Positions 5,298 through 8,171 of a DNA stretch of 8,171 nt are shown here, piece by piece; positions within the stretch are counted from its first letter, which is position 1, and each line of letters starts with the position of its first letter. The stretch comes from Nitrococcus sp. (GTDB taxonomy: Bacteria > Pseudomonadota > Gammaproteobacteria > Nitrococcales > Nitrococcaceae). A model generated the notes under the pieces. It worked only from the letters and a program-made list of their open reading frames with translations. It was not told the DNA's origin and did not search any database. The position numbers and the translations under genes were made by a program. The stretch lies in contig JAKDMK010000088.1 in assembly GCA_030452365.1 (NCBI GenBank), positions 1-8,171 of the forward strand, read 5' to 3'.

Positions 5298-7893
5298 CCC
5301 TACTTTCGAGCGCGCCTGGGCCGAGGAAGACCGCTCCGCGATGTTGCGGTTTTCCAGGATCGGCTGCGTGCTTGCGCTGGTCCTGGTTCCCGCCGGAGTA
5401 ACGTTGGATTTTGTGGTCTATCCCCGGTTCTTCAGCGAGTTCGTTTTGCTGCGCGCGCTTGCCGACGCGATCCTACTGCTTTTTCTGATAGTGCATTTCA
5501 GTGAGATCGGCCGCCGCTATCCTCGAACCCTCACTATGGCCTGGCTGATCATACCGCAGGCACTCATCTGCTACATGATCTATCGGACTGTGGGCTATGC
5601 CTCTACCTATTACGCCGGACTGAATCTGGTCATCCTCGGTATGGGTCTGTTGCTTCCGACGACCGTCTGGGAGGTGGCCGTCCTCTCGTGCGCTAGCCTC
5701 GCGCTCTATGTCGTCGCGTGCATCAGCCAAACCGGAGAGGTGATTGATTATGCGTTGCTTTACAACAACGCCTATTTTCTCATAGCTACGGCCGCTATTA
5801 GCGCTACGGCCGTGTACTTTAACCGGCGGCGACGCTTTACGGAGTTCCGGCTCAATTTTGAGCTCGATGCACGCCATAGAGAACTGGCGGAGCTGGATCG
5901 CCTTAAATCCGAATTCTTCGCCAATATCAGCCACGAGCTACGCACGCCCTTGACCTTGATACTCGCGCCTGTCGAGGACTTGCTGCAAAAGCGCGATGGC
6001 ATCCCGGCCGCGGTTGCCAATTACCTGGACATCATTCGCAGCAACGCGCTTCGCCTGCTGCGGCTGGTGAACGACTTGCTCGAGGTCATTCGGCTCGAGG
6101 AAGGCAGTGTCAAGCTGGACCGCCAGCCGGTCGATCTGAAAGCGCTTTTAAGCAGCGTCGTAAAGGCCGTGGAACCACTCGCGCAATCACGCGGCATCGC
6201 TTTCAACCGGTGCCTTCCCGATGATTCGATCCTGATCCGCGGTAATCGCGGTGCGCTGGAGAAGGTCTTTTTCAATCTGCTGAGCAATGCGTTCAAGTTC
6301 ACCGACAAAGGGGGTAGCGTCAGCATCACGCTAGACCTCGGCGCCGACCAGGTGCAAGTCACGGTACAGGATACGGGCATCGGCATCAGCGAGAGCGACC
6401 TGCCATTCGTTTTCGATCGCTTCCGGCAAGCCGACAGCTCGACGACGCGAAAGTACGTTGGCACGGGACTGGGTCTTGCGCTCGTGAAAGAGCTCACAGA
6501 AAAGCATGACGGTCGGGCCTACATTCAATCACGCCTGGGTGAGGGCACAGCCATCACAGTTCGTCTCCCTCTGCTGTCCTCTGCCGATGAAATCGTCATG
6601 GCGGAGAGCGAGGGCCCGGTTGTTGAAGCCGCTACAGCTGCACCCTGGCAGGAGCTGTCCACGGCTCCCGGTGCACCGCGGATGGCCGCGTTGGCTGCCA
6701 ATGAACCGGCAGCAGCCAGCGACGATGAGCGGGCAACGGTCTTGGTGGTGGATGATGAGCCGGACATGCAACGTTATCTGGTCGATCTGCTCTCACGCGA
6801 GTATCGAGTGCTCAGCGCCAGCGACGGGCGACAAGGTTTAGCCCTCGCACAAAGCAGCCGGCCAAACCTCATGGTGCTTGACTATATGCTACCCGAGATC
6901 GATGGTCTGGAGATCTGCCGCCGCATCAAGGAATCCCCGGAGACCCGTTCGATACGCATCGTGCTGCTCACTGCCCGAGTCGATGAGACCACCAAGCTGA
7001 CCGCGTTGGAGAACGGCGCCGACGACTTCCTGACCAAGCCGTTCAGCGGGATCGAGGTTCAGACACGGCTGCATAACCTGCTCCGCTCCGCCAAATTGGA
7101 GCAAGATTTGCAATCGCGCAACGAGGAGTTGCGAACCACCCTGGATGAGCTGACGCAGACTCAGGACCACCTCATCCATAGTGAGAAGATCAATGCGCTA
7201 GGCCGCCTCTCGGCCGGGCTTCTGCACGAGGTCAACAATCCGCTGAACTACGCGTTGACCGCGCTGGAGGTGGTGAAAAATGAGCCGGCGATCACCGGCG
7301 ACGCCGAGCTCGGCGACATGATCGGCGATATCGACGAGGGCATGCAGCGTATCCGCGGGATCGTTACCGAGCTACGAGCATTCGCCTATCCATCCAAGGG
7401 TGAACGGCAAACCTTCGGTGTGGCCAAAGCCGTACAGGGCGCGTTGCAAATGCTCGCGCACGAGCATCGTGACGTTACCGTGTACAACGAGGTCGACGAG
7501 AGCTATCAGGTCGGCGGCTCGCGCAATCACGTCATACAGGTTTTGATAAATCTTATCAGCAATGCAGTCAAGGCTGTACGTGCGGTTGCAGAGCAACGCA
7601 CTGGAGAAATCCGCATACATGCCGAAGAGAGCAACGGGCGCATCCAGATCAGCGTCCGCGACAACGGCACCGGCATAGCGGCCGATACATTGGATCGGGT
7701 TTTCGATCCCTTCTATACCACCCGCGACGTGGGCGAGGGCATGGGCATGGGGCTCAGTGTCTGCCAAACCATCGTTCGCAACCACGGCGGCACGCTTTGC
7801 GTGCGCAGCGAAGAAGGAGCCTGGACCGAGTTCACTTTTGACCTGCCGGCAGTGGAAGAGCTGATAGAGGCAGAGAGCAGGGCGCTAAACTGA
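5275..7893 (+). CDS. Membrane hybrid sensor kinase, HK-REC-HK (PhcS-PhcR-like fusion)
   Basis: The 872-residue protein starts with six predicted membrane helices (about 27-48, 54-75, 87-104, 110-128, 131-150, 162-182) and no sizeable periplasmic domain, as expected for sensing a membrane-soluble ligand. A first kinase core follows: HisKA with phospho-acceptor H220 in FFANISHELRTPL, N box FFNLLSNAFKF (332-342), G1 DTGIG (366-370), F box FVFDRFRQ (378-385) and G2 GTGLGL (396-401). A low-complexity Ala-rich linker (about 440-485) leads to a receiver with acidic pair D493/D494, phospho-acceptor D536 in VLDYMLPEIDG, T566 and K588. A coiled coil (about 604-637) leads to a second, NtrB-like kinase core: H651 in LLHEVNNPL, N box INLISNAVKA, DNGTGI (796-801), VFDPFYTT and GEGMGMGL. 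All catalytic residues are present in both cores, so both could be active. In Ralstonia, PhcS is a sensor kinase and PhcR a receiver joined to a kinase-like domain; here both appear as one chain. The stop overlaps the next start by one base. Confidence 0.88.
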   Translation: MPTRMHVDPTFERAWAEEDRSAMLRFSRIGCVLALVLVPAGVTLDFVVYPRFFSEFVLLRALADAILLLFLIVHFSEIGRRYPRTLTMAWLIIPQALICYMIYRTVGYASTYYAGLNLVILGMGLLLPTTVWEVAVLSCASLALYVVACISQTGEVIDYALLYNNAYFLIATAAISATAVYFNRRRRFTEFRLNFELDARHRELAELDRLKSEFFANISHELRTPLTLILAPVEDLLQKRDGIPAAVANYLDIIRSNALRLLRLVNDLLEVIRLEEGSVKLDRQPVDLKALLSSVVKAVEPLAQSRGIAFNRCLPDDSILIRGNRGALEKVFFNLLSNAFKFTDKGGSVSITLDLGADQVQVTVQDTGIGISESDLPFVFDRFRQADSSTTRKYVGTGLGLALVKELTEKHDGRAYIQSRLGEGTAITVRLPLLSSADEIVMAESEGPVVEAATAAPWQELSTAPGAPRMAALAANEPAAASDDERATVLVVDDEPDMQRYLVDLLSREYRVLSASDGRQGLALAQSSRPNLMVLDYMLPEIDGLEICRRIKESPETRSIRIVLLTARVDETTKLTALENGADDFLTKPFSGIEVQTRLHNLLRSAKLEQDLQSRNEELRTTLDELTQTQDHLIHSEKINALGRLSAGLLHEVNNPLNYALTALEVVKNEPAITGDAELGDMIGDIDEGMQRIRGIVTELRAFAYPSKGERQTFGVAKAVQGALQMLAHEHRDVTVYNEVDESYQVGGSRNHVIQVLINLISNAVKAVRAVAEQRTGEIRIHAEESNGRIQISVRDNGTGIAADTLDRVFDPFYTTRDVGEGMGMGLSVCQTIVRNHGGTLCVRSEEGAWTEFTFDLPAVEELIEAESRALN

Positions 7894-8171
7894 TGCACGT
7901 GAGCGAACCGCATAAGCGTCTGGCCGTGCTCTTCGTCGACGACGAAGCTAAGGCGTTGAAGTATTTCACGCGTTGCTTTCAGCAGCAGTTCAGCGTCCTG
8001 ACGGCCGGCAGCGGCGCGGAGGCTAGAGACGTACTCACCCAGCGCGGCGGGGGCATCGCGGTGTTGTTAACCGATCAGAGAATGCCTGGCAGCGATGGCA
8101 TCTCGCTGCTGAGCGATACCAAGGAGCAGTACCCCCATATCGTACGGCTGCTGACGACTGCGTATACGGAC
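7893..8171 (+). CDS. Response regulator, PhcQ-like (5' part, runs off the window)
   Basis: The first 93 residues form a receiver domain, and the frame stays open to the last base. The acidic pair is D16/D17 in VLFVDDE, the phospho-acceptor is D61 in LLTDQRMPGSDG, and the switch threonine is T88 in RLLTTAY. The lysine near residue 110 would lie beyond the window. The TDQRMPG...GI.LL pattern with RLLTTAY is common in regulators of the PhcQ/RpfG kind rather than in OmpR or NarL proteins. The output domain is not visible, so the assignment rests mainly on position after the PhcB-like and PhcS/PhcR-like genes. ATG 7893 shares one base with the kinase stop (TGATG), a sign of translational coupling; a second in-frame start, GTG 7899, is possible. 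It is probably the phosphate acceptor of the upstream kinase. Confidence 0.85.
   Translation, partial: MHVSEPHKRLAVLFVDDEAKALKYFTRCFQQQFSVLTAGSGAEARDVLTQRGGGIAVLLTDQRMPGSDGISLLSDTKEQYPHIVRLLTTAYTD

Noticed and set aside
5473..5934. 153-residue minus-strand open frame
   Set aside because: Antisense shadow of the kinase membrane region, without its own start signals.
7372..7785. 137-residue minus-strand open frame
   Set aside because: Antisense shadow of the second kinase core.
1..8171. CRISPR array or tandem repeats
   Set aside because: No regularly spaced direct repeats were seen anywhere in the window.

Overview
The window looks like chromosomal DNA of a moderately GC-rich gammaproteobacterium. 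This is an inference from three things: a full-length MltF-type lytic transglycosylase, a YccU-type CoA-binding gene, and a tRNA-Ser(CGA) with encoded CCA and E. coli-like acceptor and anticodon arms. The genus cannot be told from the sequence alone.

Left part (1-1497). A possible gene tail ends at 60. A small Sel1-repeat lipoprotein lies at 445-822. After it comes about 410 bases of decayed-looking DNA: an imperfect 52-base inverted repeat that starts at the lipoprotein stop codon, then an unidentified open fragment that seems to break near 1045. On its right this DNA abuts the 3' end of a minus-strand tRNA-Ser(CGA) at 1233-1321. An intergenic stretch with a perfect 12-base palindrome and a good -10 hexamer leads into mltF.

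Middle part (1498-3875). mltF (485 aa) is intact, with membrane anchor, solute-binding-like domain and SLT domain with catalytic Glu311. It overlaps, tail to tail, a minus-strand yccU-like CoA-binding gene that carries a one-base frameshift and a shortened C-terminus, so it is called a pseudogene. About 570 bases without a convincing gene follow. They hold a weak hairpin with a T-run and form the upstream region of the next operon.

Right part (3876-8171, continuing past the window). This is a tightly coupled operon: a PhcB-like SAM-dependent methyltransferase (473 aa, with a degenerate PilZ-like N-terminus); an 872-aa membrane hybrid kinase built as six membrane helices, HisKA-HATPase, receiver, then a second HisKA-HATPase; and the start of a response regulator. 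Order and domains match phcB-phcS-phcR-phcQ of Ralstonia, where PhcB makes a 3-hydroxy fatty acid methyl ester signal, PhcS is its sensor kinase, PhcR is a receiver fused to a kinase-like domain, and PhcQ is a response regulator. Here the PhcS-like and PhcR-like parts appear joined in one polypeptide. The likely reading is a self-contained lipid-ester quorum-sensing and phosphorelay module. It is the most interesting part of the window.
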